A stretch of DNA of 64,000 bases from Oceanisphaera pacifica (GTDB taxonomy: Bacteria > Pseudomonadota > Gammaproteobacteria > Enterobacterales > Aeromonadaceae), in contig NZ_JAGDFX010000005.1 in the NCBI RefSeq assembly GCF_017498065.1, forward strand, positions 124,001 through 188,000, given 5' to 3'. The translations under genes and the position numbers were made by a program. The notes under the pieces were generated by a model. The model was not told where the DNA came from. It worked only from the letters and a program-made list of their open reading frames with translations, and did not search any database. This document shows, piece by piece, positions 9,490 to 18,912 of this stretch. Positions within the stretch are counted from its first letter, which is position 1. Every line of letters starts with the position of its first letter.

Positions 9490-11256
9490 TTAGTAAGTCC
9501 GCGCTTTTGGCTCGAAGGCGTCACGATGATTCGGTGACAAATTCACAGGCCGCGTGCTCATAGACTCAGTGTTAGGGCTGTATAAGGAGTGGCATAACCA
9601 GTTTTCATCATCACGATCGGGATAGTCAAATCGAGAGTGAGCGCCACGACTTTCGGTACGGAAGTTTGCCGCTACCGCAGTGGCATAGGCAGTTTCCATT
9701 AGGTTATCTAACTCTAAACACTCAATACGCTGAGTATTAAAGTCGGAGCTGGTGTCATCTAGGCGGGCATTTTTCAGGCGCTCGCGAATTTTCTTCAGCT
9801 CAGCCAGACCTTCGGCCATGGCATCCCCTTCACGGAATACCGAAAAGTTATGCTGCATGCACTCTTGCAAGTCTTTCTTAATTTGCACCGGATCTTCACC
9901 GTCGCGGTTATTTTCCCAACGGTTATAACGCGCCATGGCTGCGTCAATATCTGCTTCTGTGGCGTCTTTCACGTCACTCAGCTCTTGCAAAGCTTCCACT
10001 AAGTGGCGACCCACAGCACGGCCAAATACCACTAGGTCAAGCAGCGAGTTACCGCCCAAGCGGTTAGCACCGTGTACCGATACACAGGCAATTTCACCCA
10101 CTGCAAACAAGCCCTTAACAGGGATATCTTTACCGTCAGCATCTGTGGTTAGCGCTTGACCATTCACATTGGTCGGCACGCCGCCCATCATATAGTGACA
10201 GGTAGGAATAACCGGAATTGGCTCTACCACAGGGTCTACGTGAGCAAAGGTGCGAGATAACTCACAAATACCTGGCAAGCGTGACTCTAGTACGTCTTTA
10301 CCAAGATGATCGAGCTTCAGCTTAAGGTGTGGCCCCCAAGGTCCGTCACATCCGCGGCCTTCACGAATTTCAATCATCATAGAGCGCGCCACTACGTCGC
10401 GGCTGGCCAAGTCTTTTGCATTCGGGGCATAACGCTCCATAAAGCGCTCGCCATCTTTATTTAATAGATAGCCGCCTTCGCCACGGCACCCTTCCGTTAC
10501 CAGGGTGCCTGCGCCCGCAATACCGGTCGGGTGAAACTGCCACATTTCCATGTCTTGTACAGGTACACCAGCACGTAAAGCCATGCCCACGCCGTCCCCG
10601 GTATTAATGTGTGCGTTGGTGGTCGACTGATAAATACGACCCGCACCGCCGGTGGCTAAAATGGTCGCCTTGGCTTTAAAGTACACCAAGTCGCCGGTTT
10701 CAATATCAATGGCAGTACAACCCACCACATCACCGTCGGCGTTTTTCACCAAATCAAGCGCATACCACTCCGAGAACACAGTGGTTTTATGCTTAACGTT
10801 TTGCTGATACAAGGTGTGCAGTAGCGCATGGCCGGTTCGGTCAGACGCCGCAGCGGTACGTGCTGCTTGCTCGCCACCAAAGTTAAGCGATTGGCCACCA
10901 AAGGGGCGCTGGTAGATTTTACCGTTATCGAGCCTTGAAAATGGTAAGCCCATTTTCTCAAGCTCAAGTACCGATTCAGGCCCGGTTTGACACATAAACT
11001 CAATCGCGTCTTGGTCACCAATATAATCGGAGCCTTTAACGGTATCGTACATGTGCCATTCCCAGTTATCTTCATGGGTATTACCTAATGCAACGGTAAT
11101 GCCTCCTTGCGCCGATACAGTATGAGAACGGGTTGGAAATACTTTAGACAAGAGCGCACAGCTTTTGCCCGACTCTGCTATTTGTAGCGCAGCACGCATG
11201 CCTGCACCACCGGCGCCGATAACCACGGCGTCAAATTCGCGAATACTAATAGTCAC
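9490..11256 (-). CDS. sdhA: Succinate dehydrogenase flavoprotein subunit
   Basis: Oxidises succinate to fumarate using covalently bound FAD. From GTG at 11256 it has 588 residues, the same as E. coli, which puts the FAD-linked histidine of SHTVSAQGG at position 45, its usual place. A GTG three codons upstream (11265) is possible but overlaps sdhD and lacks a better ribosome site. [11 protein letters not shown] (14-24) binds the FAD dinucleotide. [21 protein letters not shown] and [19 protein letters not shown] are active-site segments. Neighbours are sdhD upstream (2-base gap to this start) and sdhB downstream. Confidence 0.96.
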   Translation of the reverse strand: MTISIREFDAVVIGAGGAGMRAALQIAESGKSCALLSKVFPTRSHTVSAQGGITVALGNTHEDNWEWHMYDTVKGSDYIGDQDAIEFMCQTGPESVLELEKMGLPFSRLDNGKIYQRPFGGQSLNFGGEQAARTAAASDRTGHALLHTLYQQNVKHKTTVFSEWYALDLVKNADGDVVGCTAIDIETGDLVYFKAKATILATGGAGRIYQSTTNAHINTGDGVGMALRAGVPVQDMEMWQFHPTGIAGAGTLVTEGCRGEGGYLLNKDGERFMERYAPNAKDLASRDVVARSMMIEIREGRGCDGPWGPHLKLKLDHLGKDVLESRLPGICELSRTFAHVDPVVEPIPVIPTCHYMMGGVPTNVNGQALTTDADGKDIPVKGLFAVGEIACVSVHGANRLGGNSLLDLVVFGRAVGRHLVEALQELSDVKDATEADIDAAMARYNRWENNRDGEDPVQIKKDLQECMQHNFSVFREGDAMAEGLAELKKIRERLKNARLDDTSSDFNTQRIECLELDNLMETAYATAVAANFRTESRGAHSRFDYPDRDDENWLCHSLYSPNTESMSTRPVNLSPNHRDAFEPKARTY

Positions 11257-11257
11257 C

Positions 11258-11602
11258 TTATACACCCCACAGTACGACGATACCGGTCATCACATAAACC
11301 AGCAGTAACACCACTACCCCAAACTGTGCAGCACCACGTAGCATGGCGCACTTCACGTAGTCGGAGAGTACCTGCCAAGCGCCAATCCAAGCGTGAACTA
11401 ACACACTTAATAGCGCCAGTAGCGTAAACACCTTGGTAAAGGTTTTGGCAAAAAAGCCTACCCACACGTCATAAGTAATGTCGTTAAAGGCAATAAAACC
11501 CACCAAGTACAGGGTATATAGAGTCATAATAACCGCGGTAACGCGCAACAACATAAAGTCGTGTACACCGCTGCGGCCAAAGCTTGCAGAATTTGTTACC
11601 AT
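11258..11602 (-). CDS. sdhD: Succinate dehydrogenase membrane anchor subunit
   Basis: A 114-residue protein with three membrane helices that, with SdhC, anchors the complex and forms the ubiquinone and heme b site. The segment [19 protein letters not shown] contains the conserved heme-ligand histidine and the Asp-Tyr pair near the quinone. The N terminus ([19 protein letters not shown]) is typical. It overlaps the end of sdhC by 7 bases, which implies translational coupling. Confidence 0.94.
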   Translation of the reverse strand: MVTNSASFGRSGVHDFMLLRVTAVIMTLYTLYLVGFIAFNDITYDVWVGFFAKTFTKVFTLLALLSVLVHAWIGAWQVLSDYVKCAMLRGAAQFGVVVLLLVYVMTGIVVLWGV

Positions 11603-11985
11603 ACCATTATCCCCGCTAGCAGTGATAATACTGCAGTGATCCCCAATGCAACCTTGGCACTAAGCGCTCCCGACTCCAACTCTTCACAGTAGCCTAAGTC
11701 CATAATGAGATGACGGATGCCACCGACTATGTGGTAAGCTAGTGCAGTTAGAATACCCCACATAATAAACCAGACGATAAAACCGTCGAGTATATCAACA
11801 ACTGCTAAAAACCCTTTTTCTGACGAAAGAGAGTAGCTTAACAGCCACAGTAGGATGGCGAGTGCGAACAATGTGATCACGCCGGAAACCCGGTGCAGGA
11901 TTGAAGAAATTGCAGCGACAGGTTGGCGAATAGTCCGTAGATCGAGGTTTACAGGTCTCTGTTTTTTAGTCACGGTCTTGCCCAC
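11596..11985 (-). CDS. sdhC: Succinate dehydrogenase cytochrome b556 subunit
   Basis: First gene of the sdhCDAB-sucABCD operon; a membrane subunit of about 125-132 residues with three helices. RPVNLDL and SILHRVSGV (quinone-site Ser and Arg) are family hallmarks, and [16 protein letters not shown] holds the heme b ligand histidine. The start is uncertain: TTG at 11994, GTG at 11985 and GTG at 11973 are all in frame and none has a strong ribosome site. I take 11985 because the resulting [16 protein letters not shown] resembles relatives. Transcription starts in the gap shared with gltA. Confidence 0.92.
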   Translation of the reverse strand: MGKTVTKKQRPVNLDLRTIRQPVAAISSILHRVSGVITLFALAILLWLLSYSLSSEKGFLAVVDILDGFIVWFIMWGILTALAYHIVGGIRHLIMDLGYCEELESGALSAKVALGITAVLSLLAGIMVW

Positions 11986-11994
11986 TTGGCTCAA

Positions 11995-12323
11995 AAGAGC
12001 ACGTTAGTTATTGTTTTATATAGACATAGCCCAAGTATACGAAATGGAAACATATGTTTAACATTGCCCCCACTACAGCCTCATATACCTTCGCTCTCAG
12101 TATATGAAGGGGACTTTTTAATTACAACGAAGTGCTTGAACCATTTGCCAAAATTGTAAACTTGATCGCACAACGAGCGCTATAGTGGCACAAAACCATC
12201 AGGAAAATTGACATCACCCCCCTGTTCTGTTTTCAATATGCCCGCACCGTGGGATGCATTAATAGTTAAACATTCATTTAAACTATGTAAAAATGTCTAC
12301 TTACGGACCTATTATAAAAAAGC
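11995..12323. promoter_or_regulatory. Divergent control region of sdhC (-) and gltA (+)
   Basis: About 340 bases without a gene lie between two divergent TCA units. They are AT-rich near both starts. A TTGACA at 12208-12213 could be a gltA -35 element, but no good -10 sits at 17 bases. TTAAAC occurs twice at 12266-12271 and 12278-12283, and GTTTAAC near 12055, resembling the GTTA-rich repeats bound by ArcA in enteric bacteria. The spacing is not exact, so ArcA control is only a suggestion. No small open reading frame or tRNA was seen. Confidence 0.45.
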
Positions 12324-12337
12324 AAAGGAGACGTGCT

Positions 12338-13624
12338 ATGGCTGACAACAAGGCCACCCTGCATTTACCCGGCCAGGAGCCAGTTGAATTACCGATTTCT
12401 TCTGGCACTGCGGGTTACGATGTAATTGATATCAGTACTCTAGGTTCACATGGATACTTTACGTACGATCCAGGTTTTATGGCAACAGCCTCTTGCCAGT
12501 CTGATATTACTTATATCGACGGTGGTAAAGGTATTTTGTTGTACCGCGGCTACCCTATCGACCAATTAGCAGAAAAAGCTAATTATCTGGAAGTGTGTTA
12601 TTTGCTGCTGTACGGAGAAGCCCCTACTGCCAAGCAATTTGAGAAGTTTCAGCACTGCATTATGCGCCACACTATGGTGCACGAGCAGCTGTCTTCTTTC
12701 TTCAAGGGTTACCGCCGTGATGCGCACCCAATGTCGATTGTATGTGGTGTGATCGCCGGCTTATCTGCCTTCTATCATGACCCTATGGATATTACCGATC
12801 AAACGCATCGCGAGACCTCTGCGCACCGTATGATCGCTAAGTTGCCAACCATTGCGGCTATGGCTTATAAATATTCAATTGGTCAGCCATTTGTCTATCC
12901 GCGTAACGATTTAAGCTATGCGGCTAACTTCTTGCAAATGATGTTTGCCGTGCCCTGCGAAGAATATAAGGTTAACCCCATTGTTGAGCGCGCCATGGAT
13001 CGCATTTTTACTTTGCATGCCGATCATGAGCAAAACGCGTCAACCTCAACCGTGCGTTTAGCCGGTTCAAGTGGTGCTAACCCATTCGCTTGTATTGCTG
13101 CTGGCATTGCATCGCTATGGGGGCCTGCTCACGGTGGTGCCAACGAAGCCTGCTTGAACATGCTAGAAGAAATCGGTTCAGTGGAAAATATTCCTGAGTT
13201 TATTGCCCGTGCAAAAGACAAAGATGATCCGTTCCGCTTAATGGGCTTTGGTCATAGGGTTTACAAAAACTTTGACCCAAGAGCCACTGTGATGCGTGAA
13301 ACCTGTCACGAAGTGTTAGACGATCTTAAGATTGAAGATCCACTGCTCGATGTAGCCATGGAACTAGAGCGCATTGCGCTGTCTGACCCTTACTTTGTTG
13401 AGCGCAAGCTATATCCGAACGTCGATTTCTACTCGGGCATAGTGCTAAAAGCGGTAGGCATTCCTACTAGTATGTTTACCGTGATTTTCGCGCTATCTCG
13501 TACTGTAGGCTGGATGTCACACTGGAATGAAATGATGTCTGATCCTAAGCAGAAGATCGGTCGTCCGCGCCAGCTTTATACCGGTGCCGCTGAGCGTGAT
13601 TTTACCTCTCAGGTAGAAAGATAA
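12338..13624 (+). CDS. gltA: Citrate synthase (type II, NADH-sensitive family)
   Basis: Condenses oxaloacetate and acetyl-CoA to citrate. It has 428 residues from ATG 12338, preceded by AAAGGAG at 12324-12330; the longer frame from 12293 has no ribosome site and is not expected. The type II N-terminal beta domain ([21 protein letters not shown]) is present. Catalytic segments are [44 protein letters not shown] and [15 protein letters not shown]. It is divergent from sdhC and is followed by its own terminator. Confidence 0.97.
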   Translation: MADNKATLHLPGQEPVELPISSGTAGYDVIDISTLGSHGYFTYDPGFMATASCQSDITYIDGGKGILLYRGYPIDQLAEKANYLEVCYLLLYGEAPTAKQFEKFQHCIMRHTMVHEQLSSFFKGYRRDAHPMSIVCGVIAGLSAFYHDPMDITDQTHRETSAHRMIAKLPTIAAMAYKYSIGQPFVYPRNDLSYAANFLQMMFAVPCEEYKVNPIVERAMDRIFTLHADHEQNASTSTVRLAGSSGANPFACIAAGIASLWGPAHGGANEACLNMLEEIGSVENIPEFIARAKDKDDPFRLMGFGHRVYKNFDPRATVMRETCHEVLDDLKIEDPLLDVAMELERIALSDPYFVERKLYPNVDFYSGIVLKAVGIPTSMFTVIFALSRTVGWMSHWNEMMSDPKQKIGRPRQLYTGAAERDFTSQVER

Positions 13625-13650
13625 CGCCAGTCCCGCTGTAATATCGTGAT

Positions 13651-13680
13651 AAGGCCGACATGAAAATGTCGGCCTTTTTT
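13651..13680 (+). terminator. Intrinsic terminator of gltA
   Basis: An 11-bp stem (AAGGCCGACAT with ATGTCGGCCTT, 13651-13661 and 13666-13676) closes on a GAAA tetraloop and continues into six T residues. It lies 26 bases after the gltA stop codon. Confidence 0.9.
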
Positions 13681-13795
13681 ATGTAGTATGTAGGATCGAT
13701 TTCAATCGACCAAAGATTTTATATTGAATGTTAAGCCGTGCCATCGTTTTGTGCGAATAAATTCGCCCCTACGAAAAGCCAGAGCGACTCCCTTT

Positions 13796-13962
13796 GGTCA
13801 TTGCGAGGAGTGCAACGACGCGGCAATCCATTTCAAAAGAAAGCGCTACGTCTAACGCTGACCGCGTTACGTTAAAGAAAACTGCGGTTTTGTTTTTTCG
13901 TCAGGCGCTCAGCGTAAAGCGTACGGCTGCTTGTTAGATGGATTGCCGCGCTACGCTCGCAA
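13796..13962. repeat. Inverted-repeat (MITE-like) element in the gltA-fbp gap, copy 1 of the CATTGCGAGGAG family
   Basis: The left end begins GGTCATTGCGAGGAG at 13796. The right end (13936-13962, ATGGATTGCCGCGCTACGCT and on) is its imperfect inverse. The first 38 bases recur identically at 58835-58872. The interior (13834-13935) holds a second, smaller inverted motif built on ACGTTAAAG / GCGTAAAGCGTACGG. No reading frame is present. The rest of the 470-base gap (13681-14091) carries short palindromes: GGATCGATTTCAATCGACC near 13691, GCGAATAAATTCGC near 13753, and GGTCGATTTCAATTGATCC near 14059. Confidence 0.7.
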
Positions 13963-14091
13963 AAACGAAATAAGGGCGCATAACAATATAGTGCAAAGCC
14001 TTGACGCCCAACAGAATATCTACAAAAATTTCAAACTCATCGGAAGTCTAAAGTCTTGGGTCGATTTCAATTGATCCAAGACTCCCAAACA

Positions 14092-14124
14092 AAAACACCG
14101 AGCCTATTATGGGCTCGGTGTTTT
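14092..14124. terminator. Terminator between convergent gltA and fbp
   Basis: A 13-bp stem (AAAACACCGAGCC with GGCTCGGTGTTTT) encloses a 7-base loop, with A-runs before and T-runs after, so it works in both directions. It lies 28 bases from the fbp stop codon. The stem and some flanking sequence closely match the terminator at 589-631. Confidence 0.85.
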
Positions 14125-14151
14125 ATTGTTAGCTGAGTGCTTGGCGCTGAT

Positions 14152-15162
14152 TTATTCGGCCGAAAACTCTGTCATTAAGGCACAGGCCTTATCCACCATT
14201 TTGCTAGAGCCAATAAAATAAGGCGTACGCTGGTGTAGCTCGGTGGGCTTAATTTCCATAATACGACGGAAACCATCAGTTGCCTTACCACCGGCTTGCT
14301 CGGCCATAAAGGCAAGTGGGTTGCACTCATACAATAGACGCAGCTTACCGTTGGGAGAATTGGTACCCGACGGATAAATATAAATGCCGCCTTTAAGCAT
14401 ATTACGATGAAAATCTGACACTAAAGAGCCGATATAACGTGAGGTATACGGGCGGTTACTTGCATCATCTTTTTCTTGGCAAAACTTCAGGTACTGCTTC
14501 ACCCCTTCAGGGAAACGAATATAGTTACCTTCGTTAATAGAGTAAATATTGCCCATTTCTGGAATGCGGATATTCTCATGAGACAAGCAAAATGATCCCA
14601 AGGTAGAGTCATAGGTAAAGCCGTGTACCCCATTACCCGTGGTATACACCAACATGGTGGATGAGCCATACACCACATAACCGGCCGCCACTTGGTTTAC
14701 ACCTGGCTGTAAAAAGTCTTCCATGCTGACTGGTTCGCCTGGCTGACTAACACGGCGATAAATCGAGAAAATCGTGCCTACTGATACATTCACATCAATA
14801 TTAGAAGAACCATCTAAAGGGTCCATTAATACAATGTATTTTGCATTCGACTGGCGCTCATCAGCAAAGCCCACAAAGTAATCTTCTTCTTCAGAGGCAA
14901 TACCACAGACCTCTCCACGGGCTTCTAAGGCGGCTTTAAAGACGTCATTGGCAAACACATCAAGCTTTTGCTGTGCTTCACCCTGTATATTTTCGCTGCC
15001 TGCACTACCGCCAATAATATCAGTGACTAAACCGGCACGGTTAATTTCTCGGTTAACCACTTTGGCCGCACGGCGGATAGAAGATAACAGCGAAGATAAC
15101 TCGCCACTGGCGCTGGGGTATTCAGCTTGGTTTTTAATGATGTATTCACCCAGGGTAATCAT
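14152..15162 (-). CDS. fbp: Fructose-1,6-bisphosphatase class I
   Basis: Hydrolyses fructose 1,6-bisphosphate to fructose 6-phosphate, the committed step of gluconeogenesis. The 336 residues match the class I enzyme (E. coli 332). [21 protein letters not shown] is the metal and substrate signature (in part, EEEDYF plus DPLDGSSN). [21 protein letters not shown] is the C-terminal substrate region. The start codon lies 85 bases after kdsB in the same direction, with a weak hairpin between, so it may have its own promoter or be read from the kdsB operon. Confidence 0.96.
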   Translation of the reverse strand: MITLGEYIIKNQAEYPSASGELSSLLSSIRRAAKVVNREINRAGLVTDIIGGSAGSENIQGEAQQKLDVFANDVFKAALEARGEVCGIASEEEDYFVGFADERQSNAKYIVLMDPLDGSSNIDVNVSVGTIFSIYRRVSQPGEPVSMEDFLQPGVNQVAAGYVVYGSSTMLVYTTGNGVHGFTYDSTLGSFCLSHENIRIPEMGNIYSINEGNYIRFPEGVKQYLKFCQEKDDASNRPYTSRYIGSLVSDFHRNMLKGGIYIYPSGTNSPNGKLRLLYECNPLAFMAEQAGGKATDGFRRIMEIKPTELHQRTPYFIGSSKMVDKACALMTEFSAE

Positions 15163-15247
15163 AAACTTCCTCGAAGGTTTCTTGAGACGTTAGCCGCCAT
15201 AATTGCGGGGCAAGATACCCCGTTCATGTTAAATTTAAAACTGTGTA

Positions 15248-15991
15248 TTACGCTAATTGCTGGCGTACCGCGGCCAAATCAGCCGGCGTGTCTACTCCCG
15301 GTGGCGGTACTTCACAGGCGTCAGCTAAGGCAATAGACTCGCCATGCCATAACACCCGCAACTGCTCTAATTTTTCTAATTGTTCAAGTGGGCTGACCGG
15401 TAGAGCCAAATAATGGCGAATAAAGCCGGCTCGATAGGCATAAAGGCCAATATGGCGTCGGCAGTGTGTTAAATCAGGGGTGGCAGCTGCCATGCCCTCT
15501 CGGTCAAACGGCACACCGACACGGCTAAAATACAGCGCATAGCCTTGAGCATTGCTCACCACTTTAACCACATTAGGATCATCTAGCTGTTCAAGCTGCT
15601 CTAATGGCGTTGCTAAGGTTGCCATGGGCGCATCACTGCTCGCCAATAAATTGGCGACTTGATCCACTAATGCCGAGGGCAATAAAGGCTCATCACCTTG
15701 CACATTAACCACAATTTCATCTGCTGCCAATTCAAGCAGCTCAACCACTTCTGCTAAACGCTCGGTGCCCGACTCATGATCGCTACGGGTCATCACCACT
15801 TCAACGCCGCTGTGCTGCAAAGCCTCTGCAATTCGCGCGTCATCGGTCGCCACTACTACCCGATGCGCCCCACTTTTTTGTGCCTGCTCAGCCACCCATA
15901 ATATCATGGGCTTACCGTGAATATCAGCCAAGGGCTTGCCAGGTAGTCGCGTTGAGCTAAACCGGGCTGGAATAACAACAACAAAACTCAT
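15248..15991 (-). CDS. kdsB: 3-deoxy-manno-octulosonate cytidylyltransferase
   Basis: Activates Kdo with CTP to CMP-Kdo for the inner core of lipopolysaccharide. It has 247 residues. The nucleotidyltransferase signature [17 protein letters not shown] is at the N terminus (about 4-20), followed by ATDDARI and [11 protein letters not shown], which hold metal- and CTP-binding residues. The start overlaps the ycaR stop in ATGA, indicating coupled translation. It is part of the comEC-msbA-lpxK-ycaR-kdsB run of genes. Confidence 0.96.
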   Translation of the reverse strand: MSFVVVIPARFSSTRLPGKPLADIHGKPMILWVAEQAQKSGAHRVVVATDDARIAEALQHSGVEVVMTRSDHESGTERLAEVVELLELAADEIVVNVQGDEPLLPSALVDQVANLLASSDAPMATLATPLEQLEQLDDPNVVKVVSNAQGYALYFSRVGVPFDREGMAAATPDLTHCRRHIGLYAYRAGFIRHYLALPVSPLEQLEKLEQLRVLWHGESIALADACEVPPPGVDTPADLAAVRQQLA

Positions 15992-16176
15992 GCTGGCAAC
16001 TCGTCTGAACTAAGCTTGCGTGCACTGCTTTCTAGCAAAACCGGAATATTTTCGGTAATAGGGTAGGCTAAGCGGTCAAATCGGCACACAAGTTCGTTAT
16101 GAGTACGATCTAACTGTAGTCTTCCTTTGCATACTGGGCAGGCAATAATGTCCACCAATTTAGCGTCAATCGCCAT
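15988..16176 (-). CDS. ycaR: Trm112-family small protein (YcaR-like)
   Basis: A 62-residue protein of the Trm112 family, conserved between lpxK and kdsB in gammaproteobacteria. It shows [13 protein letters not shown], with one CxxC pair, and a C-terminal [19 protein letters not shown] that is typical of the bacterial short form. Its molecular role is not established; eukaryotic Trm112 activates methyltransferases. It overlaps lpxK by 11 bases and kdsB by 4 bases, so all three are probably translated together. Confidence 0.9.
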   Translation of the reverse strand: MAIDAKLVDIIACPVCKGRLQLDRTHNELVCRFDRLAYPITENIPVLLESSARKLSSDELPA

Positions 16177-17134
16177 TCTCTCGCTCCTTCAGTCGGGTTA
16201 GCAGCATTTGTTCAAATGCCGAGGGTAATTGCGCATCAACGGGCAAATACCACGTATTAGCATGACCACCAGGCCATTTAACCGCATCTTTTTCGGTGAT
16301 CAATAAAGGTCGTGATTGTAAATGATTAAGCTGCTCGCTGGCCACCGCCTTATGATCGGCCAAGGCCACTTGTTGCTCTAACACAAAGCCAAGTTGCTCT
16401 AAGGTGGCAAAAAAACGTGGCGGATGACCAATGCCGGCCAACGCATGTACGGTTTGGGGCGCACAGGGCGCAGGTTCGGTGGGAGGGGCGTCGATAGAGG
16501 TTAATGCACCCGGCGTTAAGGTCATTAAAAACTCCCCCGCCTGCGCCGGCCCTCCGTTATTAATGACTGCATCCACTGTGTTTAATCGCCATAATCCTTC
16601 ACGCAATGGCCCCATGGGCAATAAATGACCATTACCAAAGCGGCGTTTACCGTCCACCACCACCAGTTCAATATCTCGCGCCAGCGCATAATGCTGCAAG
16701 CCATCATCACTGACAATAATATCCGCCCCCACACTGGCTAATAGTGCAGCAGCTTCTGCGCGCTTGGGGCCCACCACCACCGGGCAGCCGGTGCGTCGAT
16801 AAATTAATACCGGCTCATCACCAGCTTGCTCGGCTTGCGTCTCTGGGGTTAATAACAGCGGATAATGAGCACTTTTCCCACCATAGCCACGACTGATCAC
16901 CCCAGGATGATAGCCTTGCTCGCGTAGCCACTCTACCAACCACACCACCACAGGGGTTTTGCCATTGCCACCCACCGTCAGATTGCCGACCACAATAACA
17001 GGCACCGGTGTTTTATGTTGCGCTTTAAGCCCCCAAGCAAATAAGGCTCGCCGCCCACCGCTTATCAGCGCAAACAGTGCACTAAAAGGGGCCAGCAACC
17101 ACAGCCAAATGGCGCCTTTATACCAAGCTTGCAT
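16166..17134 (-). CDS. lpxK: Tetraacyldisaccharide 4'-kinase (lipid A 4'-kinase)
   Basis: Phosphorylates the 4' position of the lipid A disaccharide at the cytoplasmic face of the inner membrane. It has 322 residues with an N-terminal membrane-associated helix ([16 protein letters not shown]). [17 protein letters not shown] (about 51-67) is the P-loop region of this family, and VISRGYGG plus [10 protein letters not shown] follow. The gene starts at the base where msbA ends. The pairing with the lipid A flippase MsbA is conserved. Confidence 0.96.
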   Translation of the reverse strand: MQAWYKGAIWLWLLAPFSALFALISGGRRALFAWGLKAQHKTPVPVIVVGNLTVGGNGKTPVVVWLVEWLREQGYHPGVISRGYGGKSAHYPLLLTPETQAEQAGDEPVLIYRRTGCPVVVGPKRAEAAALLASVGADIIVSDDGLQHYALARDIELVVVDGKRRFGNGHLLPMGPLREGLWRLNTVDAVINNGGPAQAGEFLMTLTPGALTSIDAPPTEPAPCAPQTVHALAGIGHPPRFFATLEQLGFVLEQQVALADHKAVASEQLNHLQSRPLLITEKDAVKWPGGHANTWYLPVDAQLPSAFEQMLLTRLKERENGD

Positions 17135-18885
17135 TACTGTTCGCCATATTGAATATGTCTCAGCTGTGCATATACACCTTGACGGGCCAATAACTCTTGA
17201 TGCGAGCCGCGCTCCACCACTTGGCCCTCATCAATCACCAATATTTCATCGGCACTTTCAATGGTCGATAATCGATGTGCAATGACGAGCACGGTGCGGT
17301 TTTCTCGTAGCGCATCTAACGCGGCTTGAATATGGCGCTCCGACTCAGTATCAAGTGCCGAGGTGGCTTCATCTAAAATAAGCAAAGGCGCATCACGCAG
17401 CAAAGCACGAGCAATGGCAATTCTCTGGCGTTGCCCGCCTGATAAGCTGGCGCCATTTTCACCAATAATGGTGTCGTAGCCTTGATCTAGTTTATTAATA
17501 AACTCATCGGCATAGGCAACTTTAGCTGCAGCTATTACTTGCTCTCGGCTATATTCGCCTGCCGCTGCATAGGCAATATTATTGGCAATGGTGTCATTAA
17601 ATAAGTGAACCTGTTGCGACACTAAAGCAAATTGGCGGCGCAGATCACTTAATTTATATTCACGAATATCCACCCCATCAAGGCGAATTTCACCTTCATT
17701 AATATCGTAAAAACGCGTGAGCAGGCTGGCAATAGTACTTTTACCTGAGCCCGAACGCCCCACTAGCGCAATAGTTTTACCCGGGGCCAGTGAAAAGCTG
17801 ACGTCTTTTAGCGCCACCGTTTCTTTGGTGGGATAAGTAAAGCTCACACCATCAAACTCTAACTCACCCTTAGCCCGCACTAACTTCTGGGTGCCGGTAT
17901 CACGCTCGCCTTCACTGTCGAGTAAAGAAAATAAACTTTGGCAAGCAGAAATACCCCGCTGATAAGAGGCGTTCACTTGGGTGAGGCTTTTAAGGGGGCG
18001 CATTAACATCATCATTGAGGTGACGATCACGGTAAAAGTACCGGGGGTTAACTGGTCTTGAATATCGTCAAAGGTAGACACATAAAGCAAAATCGCCAAA
18101 GCACTGGAGGCAATCACTTGCACCAAAGGTGTACCAATAGCATCGGCGGCCACCATTTTCATATTTTGCTGGCGCACCGCATTACTCACATTATGAAAGC
18201 GCCCCGCCTCCACTTTTTGGCCATTAAACATGAGTACTTCTTTATGGCCTTTTAGCATTTGCTCGGTACTGCTAGTAATATTGCCCATGGCATCTTGCAT
18301 GCCACGGCTTAAACGACGAAAACGACGACTGATCACCGCAATCATCACCCCAACCACAGGCCCCACCACAAAGAAAATTAATGAAAGCTGCCAAGAGTGA
18401 TAAAACATTAAGCCCAACAAACCAATAACTGTTGCCCCTTCGCGTACTAAGGTCACTAAGGTAGAGCTAGCAGCAGATGACACCTGAGACGCATCGTAGG
18501 TCACTTTAGATAATAAGTTGCCACTGTTATGACGGTCAAAAAAGGCCACCGGCATGGTCATTAATTTGCTAAATACTTCTTGCTGTAACGCCATCACTAC
18601 GTGATTACCGACCCAAGCCATGCAAAAGCCGGATAAAAAGGTACAAACCCCACGTAAAAAGACAATGCCCATCACAAATACCGGCATCCAGGTTAATACC
18701 GCCGGATCTTGTCCGGTTAAGCCATCATCAATAAGCGGTTTAATAGAATAAACAAAGGTGGTATCAACAGCGGCATAGCCGGCCATACCAATAATTGCCG
18801 CCACTAAACCGAGCTTACGCTCCTTCACATAACGCAATAACCGCTTAAGTATCGGCCAGGATGAAGTGTGTGCATCTTGGGACAT
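17134..18885 (-). CDS. msbA: Lipid A export ATP-binding/permease protein
   Basis: Homodimeric ABC half-transporter flipping lipid A-core across the inner membrane. In its 583 residues six membrane helices occupy the first 320 or so. The nucleotide-binding domain has Walker A GRSGSGKST, a Q-loop (ALVSQQVHLFND), the signature LSGGQRQRIAIARAL, Walker B LLILDEATSALD and the switch histidine IAHRLST. It sits between comEC (27-base gap) and lpxK, as in E. coli. Confidence 0.96.
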   Translation of the reverse strand: MSQDAHTSSWPILKRLLRYVKERKLGLVAAIIGMAGYAAVDTTFVYSIKPLIDDGLTGQDPAVLTWMPVFVMGIVFLRGVCTFLSGFCMAWVGNHVVMALQQEVFSKLMTMPVAFFDRHNSGNLLSKVTYDASQVSSAASSTLVTLVREGATVIGLLGLMFYHSWQLSLIFFVVGPVVGVMIAVISRRFRRLSRGMQDAMGNITSSTEQMLKGHKEVLMFNGQKVEAGRFHNVSNAVRQQNMKMVAADAIGTPLVQVIASSALAILLYVSTFDDIQDQLTPGTFTVIVTSMMMLMRPLKSLTQVNASYQRGISACQSLFSLLDSEGERDTGTQKLVRAKGELEFDGVSFTYPTKETVALKDVSFSLAPGKTIALVGRSGSGKSTIASLLTRFYDINEGEIRLDGVDIREYKLSDLRRQFALVSQQVHLFNDTIANNIAYAAAGEYSREQVIAAAKVAYADEFINKLDQGYDTIIGENGASLSGGQRQRIAIARALLRDAPLLILDEATSALDTESERHIQAALDALRENRTVLVIAHRLSTIESADEILVIDEGQVVERGSHQELLARQGVYAQLRHIQYGEQ

Positions 18886-18912
18886 AAGGTCTCTACCTTG
18901 AAAAACGAGAGG

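Noticed and set aside
12293-12337. Upstream in-frame start for gltA
   Set aside because: It adds 15 residues absent from citrate synthases, and the clear AAAGGAG site sits just before ATG 12338.
13681-14091. Intergenic palindromes as tRNA or small RNA genes
   Set aside because: No cloverleaf with T-loop GTTCRANNC and acceptor stem could be built; the segments match dispersed repeats instead.
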